64,000 bases of DNA from Nakamurella aerolata (lineage in GTDB: Bacteria > Actinomycetota > Actinomycetes > Mycobacteriales > Nakamurellaceae): positions 124,001 through 188,000 of the forward strand of contig NZ_JABEND010000007.1 in NCBI RefSeq assembly GCF_013002705.1, read 5' to 3'. Positions 40,101 to 48,150 of this stretch are shown in pieces. Made by a program: the position numbers and the translations under genes. The notes beneath the pieces were generated by a model. The model saw nothing but the letters and a program-made list of their open reading frames with translations. It ran no database searches and had not been told where the DNA came from. The first letter of the stretch is position 1; each line of letters opens with the position of its first letter.

Positions 40101-41394
40101 CAGCGCCGCCGCCACCATCGACGGCAAGGTCTACTCGGTGGGCGGATACAACGGCAGCGACGACACCAACAACCTGTACGTCTACGACCCGCAGGCCGCA
40201 AGCTGGACCGAGCTGGCCGCCGCCGGCGACGCGCGGGAGGGCGGCGCTGCCGCCGCGATGGGCGGCAAGCTGGTGTACACCGGCGGGTGGGGTCCGGGCG
40301 GCACGCCGGACGGCAAGACCGAGGTCTACGACCCGGCTTCCGACAGCTGGACGGTGGCGGCCCAGAACCCGAAGCCGTACGCCGGTGCCGGGCATGCGGT
40401 GGTCGGCGGGAAGCTGTACGTCGTCGGCGGCTGCACCGCAAACGCCTGTGGCAAGGCCGATGTGCAGGTCTACGACGCCGGCTCCGACAGCTGGTCGTCG
40501 GTCGCCGCGTACCCGAAGGACGTCGCCTGGCAGTCTTGCGGCGGGCTCGGGGGCAAGCTGTACTGCGCCGGCGGCACCACCGACAGCGGGTCCATGTCCA
40601 GCGCCTACAGCTACGACCCGGCAGCGGATTCGTGGTCGGAGATCGCTGATCTCCCCACCGATCTGTGGGGCTCGTTCTACGCCTCGGCCAACGGTCAGCT
40701 GCTGGTGTCGGGTGGGGCGGCCAACAACTCCACCGAGATCACCAATATCGGGTACGCCTTCGACCCGGCTTCGGGCGAATGGTCGCCGCTGCCGAACCTG
40801 AACGCCGCGCTGTACCGCGGCGCCGGTGCCGTCGGGTTCTACGCTGTCGGCGGCAACCCCGGCGGGTCGTCCGTGCCGCCGGTGGCGACCTCGCAGTTGC
40901 TGGCCGGCTACGACCAGGGCGGCGACGGCACCGACGTGCCGTGGCTGTCGATCGACCCGACCGAACTGACGCTGCCGGCCGGCGGCAGCGCCACCGTCAC
41001 CGTCACCATGAACGCGGCGGACCCGTCCGTCGCCCAACCGGGCAGCTACACGGCAGGTATCGCCTTTGCCACCGACAGCCCGTACCCGGTGCCGACGGTG
41101 CCGGTGACCATGACGGTCACCCCGCCGAACACCTGGGGCAAGGTGGCGGGCACCGTCACCTCGGCCGCGGACGGCAAGCCGATTGCCGGCGCAACGGTCG
41201 AGCTGGACGGCTGGGCCCAGCAGTACACGCTGATCACCGACAAGGATGGCAAGTACGGCATCTGGTTGGACCGGCGGAACAACCCGCTCACGGCGATCGC
41301 CGCCAAGGACGGGTTCAAGCCGCAGACCGCCACCATCAAGGTGGTGGCCAAGCAGACCGTCACCAAGAACTGGTCGCTGGTGAAGGCCAGGTGA
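37114..41394 (+). CDS. large secreted sedolisin-type (S53) serine peptidase with adhesion and Kelch domains
   Basis: 1426 residues. Signal peptide: basic start, hydrophobic core, likely cut after APVSA near residue 39. The catalytic domain (about 115-450) has the sedolisin triad E191 and D195 (GEAALDVD) with S376 (YGGTSLSAP), oxyanion D277 (SSGDSDYG), and a calcium-site region from D411 to GYDGPTGLGTPNG. Downstream in order: carboxypeptidase-regulatory-like beta domains (about 455-625), a MAM/jelly-roll-like domain (about 640-785), another regulatory-like domain, an Ala/Lys linker (about 945-975), Kelch repeats (about 985-1265), an Ig-like segment and a final regulatory-like domain. The pro-region is short (about 75 residues; sedolisins usually have about 180). 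There is no LPXTG motif. Probably exported to degrade protein or glycoprotein. Confidence 0.88.
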   Translation: MLASSSGDHRRGRGRLLTASAAAISLLAGTLAAAPVSAATADSGAHPVANPPAATAPRTPAADQPVGKAPKVADPPKSSATVRPLCSTIVAKDKARCFALALEQPGAKAMAPAPTGLSPADVQDAYNLPAGGGAGRTVGIVVAYDAPTAEADLVHYRQQFGLPPLRAGQFKKIDQRGGTDYPQPDPGWAGEAALDVDAVTAVAPEANIVLVVADDNSFENLGTGVNAAVAAGAEVVNNSYGTGYDATAGSGEDDTLLPVNEQYYNHPGVAIVASSGDSDYGVSFPASSNYVTSIGGTSLVKDPATARGWTESVWSNSYGGAGSGCSVVFDKPEFQQDTGCSKRAVSDVSAVADPATGLSVYYTFDGGQWSQYGGTSLSAPLISGIYALAGKPAPNTYPNSYPYTKTGALFDVTQGNNGTCNPSYLCTAGAGYDGPTGLGTPNGSDAFGIGPHGTVAGTVTDTAGKPVAGALVSLGDGGSARTAADGTYTLEAPPGTYTATVSAYGYRTLTKKNIVVTDGGAVTADFTLTAAAFRTISGRVADGSGHGYALYSRIDVAGMPGGPVYTDPYTGNYSLNLPQGGSFDATFTAIIPGYLPQTKTIKVGAADRSLNVSLKIDPAAENPTGYTYTTTGKTETFDAATAPAGWSVTNNADQPGWVFTDEGKRGNLTGGAGGFAIVDSDKSGSGKTQDTYLNSPAYDLSKASNPTLEFDTAFRQYRSSNGVVQLSTDNGASWSTVWDASSTTTTGHVRVALPAQAKVAGAKVRFHYTGSFAYYWEVDNVFVGNRKLTPVSGGLLEGVVTDNNTGAFVKGAKVTHADDPSITATSGPTGDPAVGDGFYWLFTPKTGKQPFVASKAGYASDTRTPTAPANLTTRQDFVLKAGRVTVTPESINATVKMGASATATLNLKNTGTEPVKVTLSESGGGFVMQSKTGAPLQKVKASTVKGSMKAAAAKNAAKNAAGAKRAATAKAAPFAAAGPSADAWEPVADYPSTIQDSAAATIDGKVYSVGGYNGSDDTNNLYVYDPQAASWTELAAAGDAREGGAAAAMGGKLVYTGGWGPGGTPDGKTEVYDPASDSWTVAAQNPKPYAGAGHAVVGGKLYVVGGCTANACGKADVQVYDAGSDSWSSVAAYPKDVAWQSCGGLGGKLYCAGGTTDSGSMSSAYSYDPAADSWSEIADLPTDLWGSFYASANGQLLVSGGAANNSTEITNIGYAFDPASGEWSPLPNLNAALYRGAGAVGFYAVGGNPGGSSVPPVATSQLLAGYDQGGDGTDVPWLSIDPTELTLPAGGSATVTVTMNAADPSVAQPGSYTAGIAFATDSPYPVPTVPVTMTVTPPNTWGKVAGTVTSAADGKPIAGATVELDGWAQQYTLITDKDGKYGIWLDRRNNPLTAIAAKDGFKPQTATIKVVAKQTVTKNWSLVKAR

Positions 41395-41442
41395 CCGGAC
41401 GCTCCGCGCGGCCTCGCCGGTAGGCAGCTCCGGCACCGAAAA

Positions 41443-41490
41443 CGGCTGGGCCGCCGGGATTCTCGCGAGAGAATCCCGGCGGCCCAGCCG
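41443..41490. terminator. bidirectional terminator between the sedolisin and GH43 genes
   Basis: A perfect 22-bp stem (41443-41464 with 41469-41490) closed by a GCGA tetraloop. TTTGC follows on the plus strand, and TTTTCGG on the minus strand. It separates two convergent genes and should stop both. Confidence 0.88.
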
Positions 41491-41513
41491 TTTGCTGCGT
41501 GGTAGCCGGCCGC

Positions 41514-43328
41514 TCAGCGTGCCGGTCTGGTGGCGACGACGATCTGGGTGCCGACCGGCTCCCCACCGGAATGCACGTCGACGTACTCCCCCGACGCCAA
41601 CCGCCGCTGGTAGTAGGCCCTGACCAGCGCGGTGCCGGTGCGGAGCGGGCTCACCCGCACCTGATCGGCACCGACCGGTTCGATGCTGGCCTGCTGCGGC
41701 TTGTCGATGCTGAACCGCAGCCGGTTCAACGGGTTCGCGAGCGCCAGCCGCGCCCCCGCGGCGCTGCGCACCGTCACGGTGACGGTAGCGGTCGCCCCGA
41801 CCGGCACCGAGACCCGGCCGGCATCGGTGGTGACCCGGTACGGGGCCGCCCCGGACGGCACCGGCCGGTCGCCGGTGGCGGCGTCGATGGCCAGGATCGG
41901 CACGCCGGCCGCATCGTTTCCGTTGCCGGCCAACAACAGTCGATCGGTGTACAGCCGCCGCGAACTGGTGGTGGTCGGGCGGCCGTGGTGAACGTAGTAG
42001 GCCTGCCGCCCGTCGGGTGAGAAGGCCAGCGAGCCGTGCCCGGTCGAGAACTCCGGCAGGGCAGGGTCCTGGCTCAGGATGGGATTGCCGTCGAACTTGC
42101 GCCACGGCCCGAGCGGGCTCGGCGCTGTGGCGTAGCCGACGCCGTAGAACTCGTTAGCGAAGTTGTTCGCAGAGTAGGTCAGGTAGTAGACCACCCGCCG
42201 CCGGCTGCCGCTGCCGATCACCCTGCGGAAGGTGCTGGAGCCCTCGGCCCAGCGCCGATCCTTGTTGGCCCCGCCGGTTTTGGCGTAGTCGTTCACGTGG
42301 GCGTTCTCCCACGCCTGCTTGTCGGCCGCGTAGCTCAGGATCGGAACGTAGCCGTCGCGCCGGGCACCGGCGGGAGCGCCAGGACGTCGGTTGGCGTCCC
42401 GGTACACGTCGGTGATCGTCGGCTTGGTCTGCCCGGCCGGGTCGTCCCACCAGTCCCTGGTGAGCTCAACCGCGTAGATGTTCGACTCCTCGATGTACTT
42501 GCCGAAGTCGCTGTCCCACACCCAGTTCCGGTAGGCGTTGCGGGAGAAGTACAGGTAGATCCGCCCGTCGTCGTCGAAGAACACATTCGGGTCGATGAAC
42601 GGGATGTAGGTGCCCAGCGAAGCGGTCTGGCCCTCGGCCAGGGTAGCCGGCGGCTTGCGCTGCGCGGCGTCCATGATCAGGTTGACGTCGTGATAGTCGG
42701 GGTCGTACGGGAAATAGTCGAGCGGGCTGTCGGTGAGGGTGCGGAACGGCCCGGCCGGCGAGTCGGACACCGCCACCCCGACTTTGGACGGCTCCTCGAA
42801 ATCGGCGTACCCGAAGTCCCGCTGCACGTTGTCCCGTTGCCGCGCCGAGTAGAACAGGAAGTACTTCCCGGTCTGCTCGTTGAGATAGACCTCCGGCGCC
42901 CAGAACCAGTCCCGCCCCCAGCGGTTCGGCTCGTTCAGCGGCAACGCGCCACCGGGCAACCGCTCCCAGGTCACCAGATCGGCCGAGCGGTAGATCCCGA
43001 AGGCGAACGGGGTGCCGTCAGCGCCCGGCCGAGCCCCGTCCGTCGAGTACGCGTAGTAGTAGCCGGACGGCTTGTCGTGCAAGACATACGGGTCGGCGGC
43101 CGGGAAGGCGGCGTCGTTGTAGTAGGTGGCGTCGCTGGAGTTGGTGGCGCCGGAGTAGTCGATGGGCCCGGCGCCGGCGGAGCTCTCGGCGACGCTGCCG
43201 GCGTTCGCCGTCCCGCCCCGGCCGCCGAGAGCGATCATCGCCGGAGCGGCCAGCAGACCCAGTTCCAGCAGCCGGCGGCGCGGGAGCCGCGCGCCGCTGC
43301 TGCCGGAACCGGGCCGTGGTGACGTCAT
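41514..43328 (-). CDS. secreted glycoside hydrolase family 43 enzyme (Tat signal)
   Basis: 604 residues from ATG 43328, overlapping the GH92 stop by ATGA. RLPRRRLLELGLLAAPAM is a twin-arginine-type signal, so export is probably by Tat in folded form. The five-bladed GH43 fold begins with FPAADPYVLHD (catalytic base near D79), followed by FWAPEVYLNEQTGKYFLFYS and FIDPNVFFDDDGRIYLYFS. GHGSLAFSPDGRQAYYVHHG near residue 445 is typical. The C-terminal 120 residues form a beta domain (VSVPVGATATVTVTVRSAAG). GH43 covers arabinan- and xylan-active enzymes; specificity cannot be read. Coupling to an alpha-mannosidase suggests mixed plant or fungal polysaccharides. Confidence 0.88.
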   Translation of the reverse strand: MTSPRPGSGSSGARLPRRRLLELGLLAAPAMIALGGRGGTANAGSVAESSAGAGPIDYSGATNSSDATYYNDAAFPAADPYVLHDKPSGYYYAYSTDGARPGADGTPFAFGIYRSADLVTWERLPGGALPLNEPNRWGRDWFWAPEVYLNEQTGKYFLFYSARQRDNVQRDFGYADFEEPSKVGVAVSDSPAGPFRTLTDSPLDYFPYDPDYHDVNLIMDAAQRKPPATLAEGQTASLGTYIPFIDPNVFFDDDGRIYLYFSRNAYRNWVWDSDFGKYIEESNIYAVELTRDWWDDPAGQTKPTITDVYRDANRRPGAPAGARRDGYVPILSYAADKQAWENAHVNDYAKTGGANKDRRWAEGSSTFRRVIGSGSRRRVVYYLTYSANNFANEFYGVGYATAPSPLGPWRKFDGNPILSQDPALPEFSTGHGSLAFSPDGRQAYYVHHGRPTTTSSRRLYTDRLLLAGNGNDAAGVPILAIDAATGDRPVPSGAAPYRVTTDAGRVSVPVGATATVTVTVRSAAGARLALANPLNRLRFSIDKPQQASIEPVGADQVRVSPLRTGTALVRAYYQRRLASGEYVDVHSGGEPVGTQIVVATRPAR

Positions 43329-46300
43329 CGCGATGCGACGACCTGGTAGCCGGCCTGCACCGCGGCCCCGGACTCCGCGCCGGTGAACTGCAGCTGATAG
43401 CTGCCCGGCTTCAGGTCGGGAATGGTCAGCCGCTGGTCGGTGACCACACCGTCGGCGTTGGCGGTGGCGGTGCCGAGCGCCTGCTCGGTACCGGCGATGC
43501 GCACCGTCACCTTCTCACCTGGCGCGAAGGTGTTGGCGTCCCAGCGGATCAGCTGGCCGCTGGGCCCTTCGGTGCTGCTGGTGAGCACCTGCGGCAGCAA
43601 CACCGGCTTGGCCGCCGGCGCCGGCACCGCGACGGTCGCGGTGCCGACCTTTTCGGTTTTGGCACCCTGCAGGGTGACGCCATAGCTGCCCGGCTGCACG
43701 CCCGCCGGCACCGGCAGTTTCGCCGACACCGAGCCGCTGGCGTCGGCCGTCGCCGTCACCGACGACGCCGCTGCGCGCCCGCCCGGTGCTGCACCGGACT
43801 CGGCGGCCAGTCGCATGGTGACCTTCTCGCCCGGCGTGAAGCCGTTGCCCCGCACCGTGCTCGCGGTACCGGCGGCGGCGTCCGACGCGGTGGCCCCGGT
43901 CTTGGCCGGAACCGCCGCCTGCAGCGCGGTGCGGCTGGGAGCCGGGGCACCGGCGGCCAGGAACTCCACTTCGGCGAGGTTCAGCGCCGGAGCGCCGGCC
44001 GCCGCACCGGAGCTGGCGGTGATCACCAGCCGGTACTGCGTGACCGCGGCCGGTGCCGCGATCTTGAACGGCCGAGTCTGGTTGCGCCAGTTGAATTTCT
44101 GGCCACTGCGCTGGTCCAGCGTCGTCCAGCTCTTGCCGTCCGACGAGCCCTCCAGCCGCCATGCGGTCGGGTCGCCGGCCGCCGGGCCAGAGGTCAGCGT
44201 GTAGAACGTCGCCCGCTGCGCTGCCCCGCTGAGCTGGAACCCGATCTCGGCGGTCGGCGCCGTGATGGCGGTGAACGTGCTGCTGGTGTTGTCGAACAGC
44301 GGCGCGGCGTTGACGCTCTGGCCACCGCTGGTGGCCGAGCCGGTGCCCTTGCCGGCACCGGTGACGTCCCGCATCGGATCCGGCTTGTTGCTTCCGGTGG
44401 TGAGCGAGGTCGGGGCGTCCGCGGGTGCGCTGCCGAACGACGACGGCGCGGATCCCATGGTGAAGTCCAGGGTGGCGGTGCCGGCCAGCTGGCTGGTCTG
44501 CACCGAGGACTTGGTCTGCGCCTTGCCGTTGACCGACAGCGACTGCACGTAGATGTTCTGCGCCGAGTTCGCCGGCGCGTTCACGGTCAGGTTGCCCTGG
44601 GTGCGGTGCACGACGGCCTTGGTGAACCGCGGCGAACCGATCACCAGCTCCGGCGACCCGACCTGCAACGGATAGACGCCGAGGGCGCTCAGCAGGTACC
44701 AGGCCGACATCTCGCCGTTGTCCTCGTCACCCGGATAGCCCTGGCCGATGTCGCTGCCGACGTAGAGCCGCTGCATGATCTCGCGGACCTTCTCCGCTGT
44801 CTTGTACTGCTGTCCCGCGTAGTTGTACATGTACGGGATGTGGTGCGAGACCTGGTTGCTCATGCCGAGCTGACCCATCCGGACGTCGCGGGCCTCGAGC
44901 ATCTCGTGAATCACGCCGCCGTAACCGCCCGGCTTGTTCGCCTTCTCCGGGGTGGCGAAGAAGGTGTCGAGCTTGTCGGCCAGTCCCTGCCGGCCGCCGT
45001 ACAGGTTGGCCAGACCGTTGCCGTCCTGCGGGGCGTGGAAGGCGAAGTTCCAGCCGTTGCTCTCGGTGAACGCACCGCCCCAGGCCTCGGGGTCGAAGTT
45101 GGCGGTGAAGCTGCCGTCCGGGTTGCGGCCCTGGAAGAACTGGGTCGCCGGGTTGAACATGTTCACGTAGTTGGTGGTGCGATCGAGGAAGTACTCGGAC
45201 TCCTCGGTCAGCTGCCGACGCCGATCCTGCGGCGTGGCAGGGTCTTTCGCCAACGCTGCGGCCATGTTGCCGATGCCGAAGTCGTTGATGAAGCCTTCCA
45301 GTCCCCACGACACGCTCTCCCCGGTTGCGGTGGAGGTGTAGCCGGTGAAGATCGACGTCGCGATGCCCTTGCGGCCGACCTCGCTCCGCCCGGACAGCGT
45401 TGTGGCGTTCTTCAGCGCTGCGTCGTAGGAGTTGAGCGGATCCGGCAGCTTCACCCCGCCGAGGTAGGCGTCGGCGATGGCCACGTCCGAGCTGGTGCCC
45501 GTCATCAGGTCGGCATAGCCGGGCGACGACCAGCGGGCGACCCAGCCGCCGTCGCGGTACTGCTGCACAAAGCCGTCGGCAATCTCAGCGGCGACCTCGG
45601 GGTAGAGCAGCGTGTAGGCCGGCCACACGGTGCGGTAGGTGTCCCAGAAGCCGTTGTTCACATAGATTTTGCCGTCGACCAGCTTGGCATTGGTGCTGGT
45701 GTCGGTGGCGTTGCCCGACTTCGGCGAGACCGGGCTGGCGTACTGGTACCGAGGGGCGGCCGCGGTGCCGGTGTTCTCGAACTGCGAGTTCGGGTAGAGG
45801 TTCAGCCGGTACAGGTTCGAGTAGGTGGTGCGCAGGTCGTCGTCGTTGGCGCCGGTCAGCGACAACACCGACAACCGCTTGTTCCACTGGCTGTTCGCCG
45901 CCGCTTTGATCTGTTCGAAAGACTTCCCGGCCAGCTCGAGCTGCAGGTTCTTCTTGGCCTGATCCAGCGAGATGAACGAGGTGGCCAGCCGCAGGGTGAC
46001 CGGCCTGGTACCGGCGAAGTTGGCGTACCGGGTGCCGGTGTGGCTGTTCGGTGCGGCGCCGAAAGATGTTGCTGCGCGGTCGAACTGCCCGACAACGAAC
46101 ATCCGGCTGCGCCCGGCGGACAGGCCGGATCCGTTGTCCACCCAGCCGGTGAAGCCGGTCTTGTCCTGCGTCTGGGTGAAGACCCCGTTGTTGTCGACGG
46201 TGTCCAGCACCAGGCTGCCTGCCCTGCTGCCCTCGGGGAAGGTGAACCGCATGATGCCGCCGTGGTCGGCCGGCGTCATCTCGGCGCGCAGCGCACCGAG

Positions 46301-47950
46301 ATCGGTTTCCAGCTCGGCCTTGTAGTAGTCGGGCCGGGCGCTCTCGGTGGCATGGTCGAAGGGCAGGCCACGGGCATCGGCGTTGCCGTTGGGTACCGCC
46401 CGCGCGCTGCTGACCATGGCAGGCATCACCGACATCTGGTTGCGATCGCCCATCCATGGGCTGGGCTCGTGCGAGATGCCCAGGCCCTCGAGCACCGGCT
46501 TGTTGTCGGCGTTGTTGCCCTGTTGGTAGTAGTACTGCCAGCTCTGCGAGTTGGCGTCGGTGATCGGGGTGAAGAAGGTGAACCCGTTGGGCAGGGCCGA
46601 GATCGGCAGGTTGTCGCCCCGGGAGAACGATCCTGATGCGTTGGTGCCGCGGCGCACGTCGACGTAGTTGGCGAGGTCGCTGCCGTCGATGCGCGGGGTG
46701 CTTGCGACGATCTGCAGGTCGTCGAGCCAACCGCCGAAGCGGGTGCCGGCCTTGGCGTTGTCGGGGTTGTCGTAGCCGATCAGCACCCGGTCGATGGTCT
46801 TGCCGGCGGCGAACTTGCCGACCTCGATCTGGACGGAGTTCCACTGCGACGAGTAGAGGATCTTGCCCTTGCCCTGGCCGGCCGGGGTTGCCGAAACCTG
46901 GTGCAGATCCACCGGTTTCAGGTCGGACAGGTAGCTGCCGTCGGTGAAGTGCAGATCGACGGCGGCGTAGGTGGACGGGTAGCTGAGGTTGCCGGCGATC
47001 ATGTCAGGGAAGATCTTGTAGCTCAGCGTTGTCCCGCTGCCCACCGGAATCTGCTTGCGGTACAGCACGTTCCAGGCGTAACCCCGGCCGTCGGTGGTGA
47101 CGGCGCCGGAGTACCGCATTGCGGCCTTGCCGGTCCAGCCGGTGAGCGGACGGATGTTGTAGCCGGAGATCGGGCCCGACCCGACCGTCGTCACCATCGG
47201 GGTGGCCGGCTGTTCGCCGCTCGGCGGCTGCTCGGCGATGTTCCAGTCGGCCAGCTGCACGATGTTGCCGGACTGGTTCTTGCTGATGTCCAGCCGGTAG
47301 TAGCGGTAGCTGCCCGGCTTGGCGACCTGATAGGTGTTGGTGACGAACCGGTCCGAGAACGTCACGCCGCTCTGCCTGTCCAGTTCCGTCCAGCTGGTCG
47401 CGTCGTTGCTGCCCTGCAGCACCCAGCTCGCGGGGTCGCGCTCGGGCGCGTCGTTGGCCGAGGTCAGTGAGTAGGTGACGGCCTGCTGCGCCGACGACAA
47501 CTGGTACTGGACCCAGCCGGCGGACTGGAACGCCAGCCACTTGGTGTCGGGGTTGGCGTCGGCGAGGTTCGCGGCGATCTCCGACGGGGTGTTCTCCGAA
47601 CTCGCGGTGACCCCGGTGACCAGGCCGAGCAGGCTGCCGGAGGTGTCCGCGGTACCGGAGACGCCGCGCTGCCGAGGGGTGCCGTCGGCCTGCTTCTCGA
47701 CGGTGGACACCAGCGGCTGGGGCTGGCCGCTCTCGAACGAGGTGACGAAGTCGCCGGGTCCGGCCGCCTGCGGTGCCGCCGCCGGGGCCCGCTGTGAATC
47801 CGGGGCCCGCTGTGAATCCGGTGACGCCGGCGCGCTGTCGGAGGGAGAGCTGGTCGGCGGGGCAGCCTGCGCCGCTGGCGCGGTGACCACCAGTGCGGCC
47901 GCGCTGATGGCGGCGACCCAGGTTCCGTAACGGCGGGCATGTCGGCTCAT
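43325..47950 (-). CDS. secreted GH92 alpha-mannosidase with discoidin-like domains
   Basis: 1541 residues from ATG 47950 (MSRHARRYG) with AGGAAGG about 10 nt upstream. Signal peptide: WVAAISAAALVVTAPAAQA. A discoidin/F5-8C-like domain (about 125-230) precedes a beta domain. The GH92 catalytic part (about 420-1110) includes YVDVRRGTNASGSFSRGDNLP, VNNGFWDTYRTVWP, SHHIPYMYNYAG and GDEDNGEMSAWYLLSALGVYP, the calcium-dependent exo-alpha-mannosidase signature with inverting acid/base residues. A second discoidin-like domain (about 1190-1330) and Ig-like repeats (TPGEKVTMRL, APGEKVTVRI) follow. It begins the GH92-GH43 operon. The repeated PDSQRA at 47784-47819 lies in the N-terminal linker. Probably releases mannose from yeast mannan or N-glycans. 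Confidence 0.92.
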   Translation of the reverse strand: MSRHARRYGTWVAAISAAALVVTAPAAQAAPPTSSPSDSAPASPDSQRAPDSQRAPAAAPQAAGPGDFVTSFESGQPQPLVSTVEKQADGTPRQRGVSGTADTSGSLLGLVTGVTASSENTPSEIAANLADANPDTKWLAFQSAGWVQYQLSSAQQAVTYSLTSANDAPERDPASWVLQGSNDATSWTELDRQSGVTFSDRFVTNTYQVAKPGSYRYYRLDISKNQSGNIVQLADWNIAEQPPSGEQPATPMVTTVGSGPISGYNIRPLTGWTGKAAMRYSGAVTTDGRGYAWNVLYRKQIPVGSGTTLSYKIFPDMIAGNLSYPSTYAAVDLHFTDGSYLSDLKPVDLHQVSATPAGQGKGKILYSSQWNSVQIEVGKFAAGKTIDRVLIGYDNPDNAKAGTRFGGWLDDLQIVASTPRIDGSDLANYVDVRRGTNASGSFSRGDNLPISALPNGFTFFTPITDANSQSWQYYYQQGNNADNKPVLEGLGISHEPSPWMGDRNQMSVMPAMVSSARAVPNGNADARGLPFDHATESARPDYYKAELETDLGALRAEMTPADHGGIMRFTFPEGSRAGSLVLDTVDNNGVFTQTQDKTGFTGWVDNGSGLSAGRSRMFVVGQFDRAATSFGAAPNSHTGTRYANFAGTRPVTLRLATSFISLDQAKKNLQLELAGKSFEQIKAAANSQWNKRLSVLSLTGANDDDLRTTYSNLYRLNLYPNSQFENTGTAAAPRYQYASPVSPKSGNATDTSTNAKLVDGKIYVNNGFWDTYRTVWPAYTLLYPEVAAEIADGFVQQYRDGGWVARWSSPGYADLMTGTSSDVAIADAYLGGVKLPDPLNSYDAALKNATTLSGRSEVGRKGIATSIFTGYTSTATGESVSWGLEGFINDFGIGNMAAALAKDPATPQDRRRQLTEESEYFLDRTTNYVNMFNPATQFFQGRNPDGSFTANFDPEAWGGAFTESNGWNFAFHAPQDGNGLANLYGGRQGLADKLDTFFATPEKANKPGGYGGVIHEMLEARDVRMGQLGMSNQVSHHIPYMYNYAGQQYKTAEKVREIMQRLYVGSDIGQGYPGDEDNGEMSAWYLLSALGVYPLQVGSPELVIGSPRFTKAVVHRTQGNLTVNAPANSAQNIYVQSLSVNGKAQTKSSVQTSQLAGTATLDFTMGSAPSSFGSAPADAPTSLTTGSNKPDPMRDVTGAGKGTGSATSGGQSVNAAPLFDNTSSTFTAITAPTAEIGFQLSGAAQRATFYTLTSGPAAGDPTAWRLEGSSDGKSWTTLDQRSGQKFNWRNQTRPFKIAAPAAVTQYRLVITASSGAAAGAPALNLAEVEFLAAGAPAPSRTALQAAVPAKTGATASDAAAGTASTVRGNGFTPGEKVTMRLAAESGAAPGGRAAASSVTATADASGSVSAKLPVPAGVQPGSYGVTLQGAKTEKVGTATVAVPAPAAKPVLLPQVLTSSTEGPSGQLIRWDANTFAPGEKVTVRIAGTEQALGTATANADGVVTDQRLTIPDLKPGSYQLQFTGAESGAAVQAGYQVVASR
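47784..47819 (-). repeat. two exact 18-bp in-frame repeats in the GH92 linker
   Basis: GGGGCCCGCTGTGAATCC (plus strand) occurs twice without change, giving PDSQRAPDSQRAP in the protein just after the signal peptide. Confidence 0.9.
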
Positions 47951-48059
47951 CGGTGAGCGCCTTCCTGACCGTGCCCCCGGCAAGCCGCAGGAAGACCGGC
48001 GTCGGCGCCGGTCACCAGTGCACGCGAGCGATGTCGGGGGCGTTCGCGAGATGCCGAAC

Positions 48060-48101
48060 ATCACATCGCATCCACCCCGGATGAGTCAACGTTGTCACTC
48101 A
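48060..48101 (-). promoter_or_regulatory. GH92-GH43 promoter with overlapping LacI-type operator
   Basis: On the minus strand, TTGACT (bases 48084-48089) lies 18 bp before TGTGAT (48060-48065), a reasonable -35/-10 pair. The -35 is inside a near-palindrome TGAGTCAACGTTGTCACTCA (48082-48101) with the central AACGTT typical of LacI-family operators. The divergent lacI gene begins 50 bp away. Repression by occlusion of the -35 is the likely mechanism. Confidence 0.6.
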
Positions 48102-48150
48102 GTTGCCGCAGATCCACGGTCAGCCCGGCCCGAGGTGTCATGATGCAGCC

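Noticed and set aside
37936-42105. 1389-codon minus-strand frame opposite the sedolisin gene
   Set aside because: The plus strand has signal peptide, complete catalytic residues and domain repeats; the reverse frame is low-complexity Arg/Gly/Val sequence and also crosses a strong terminator.
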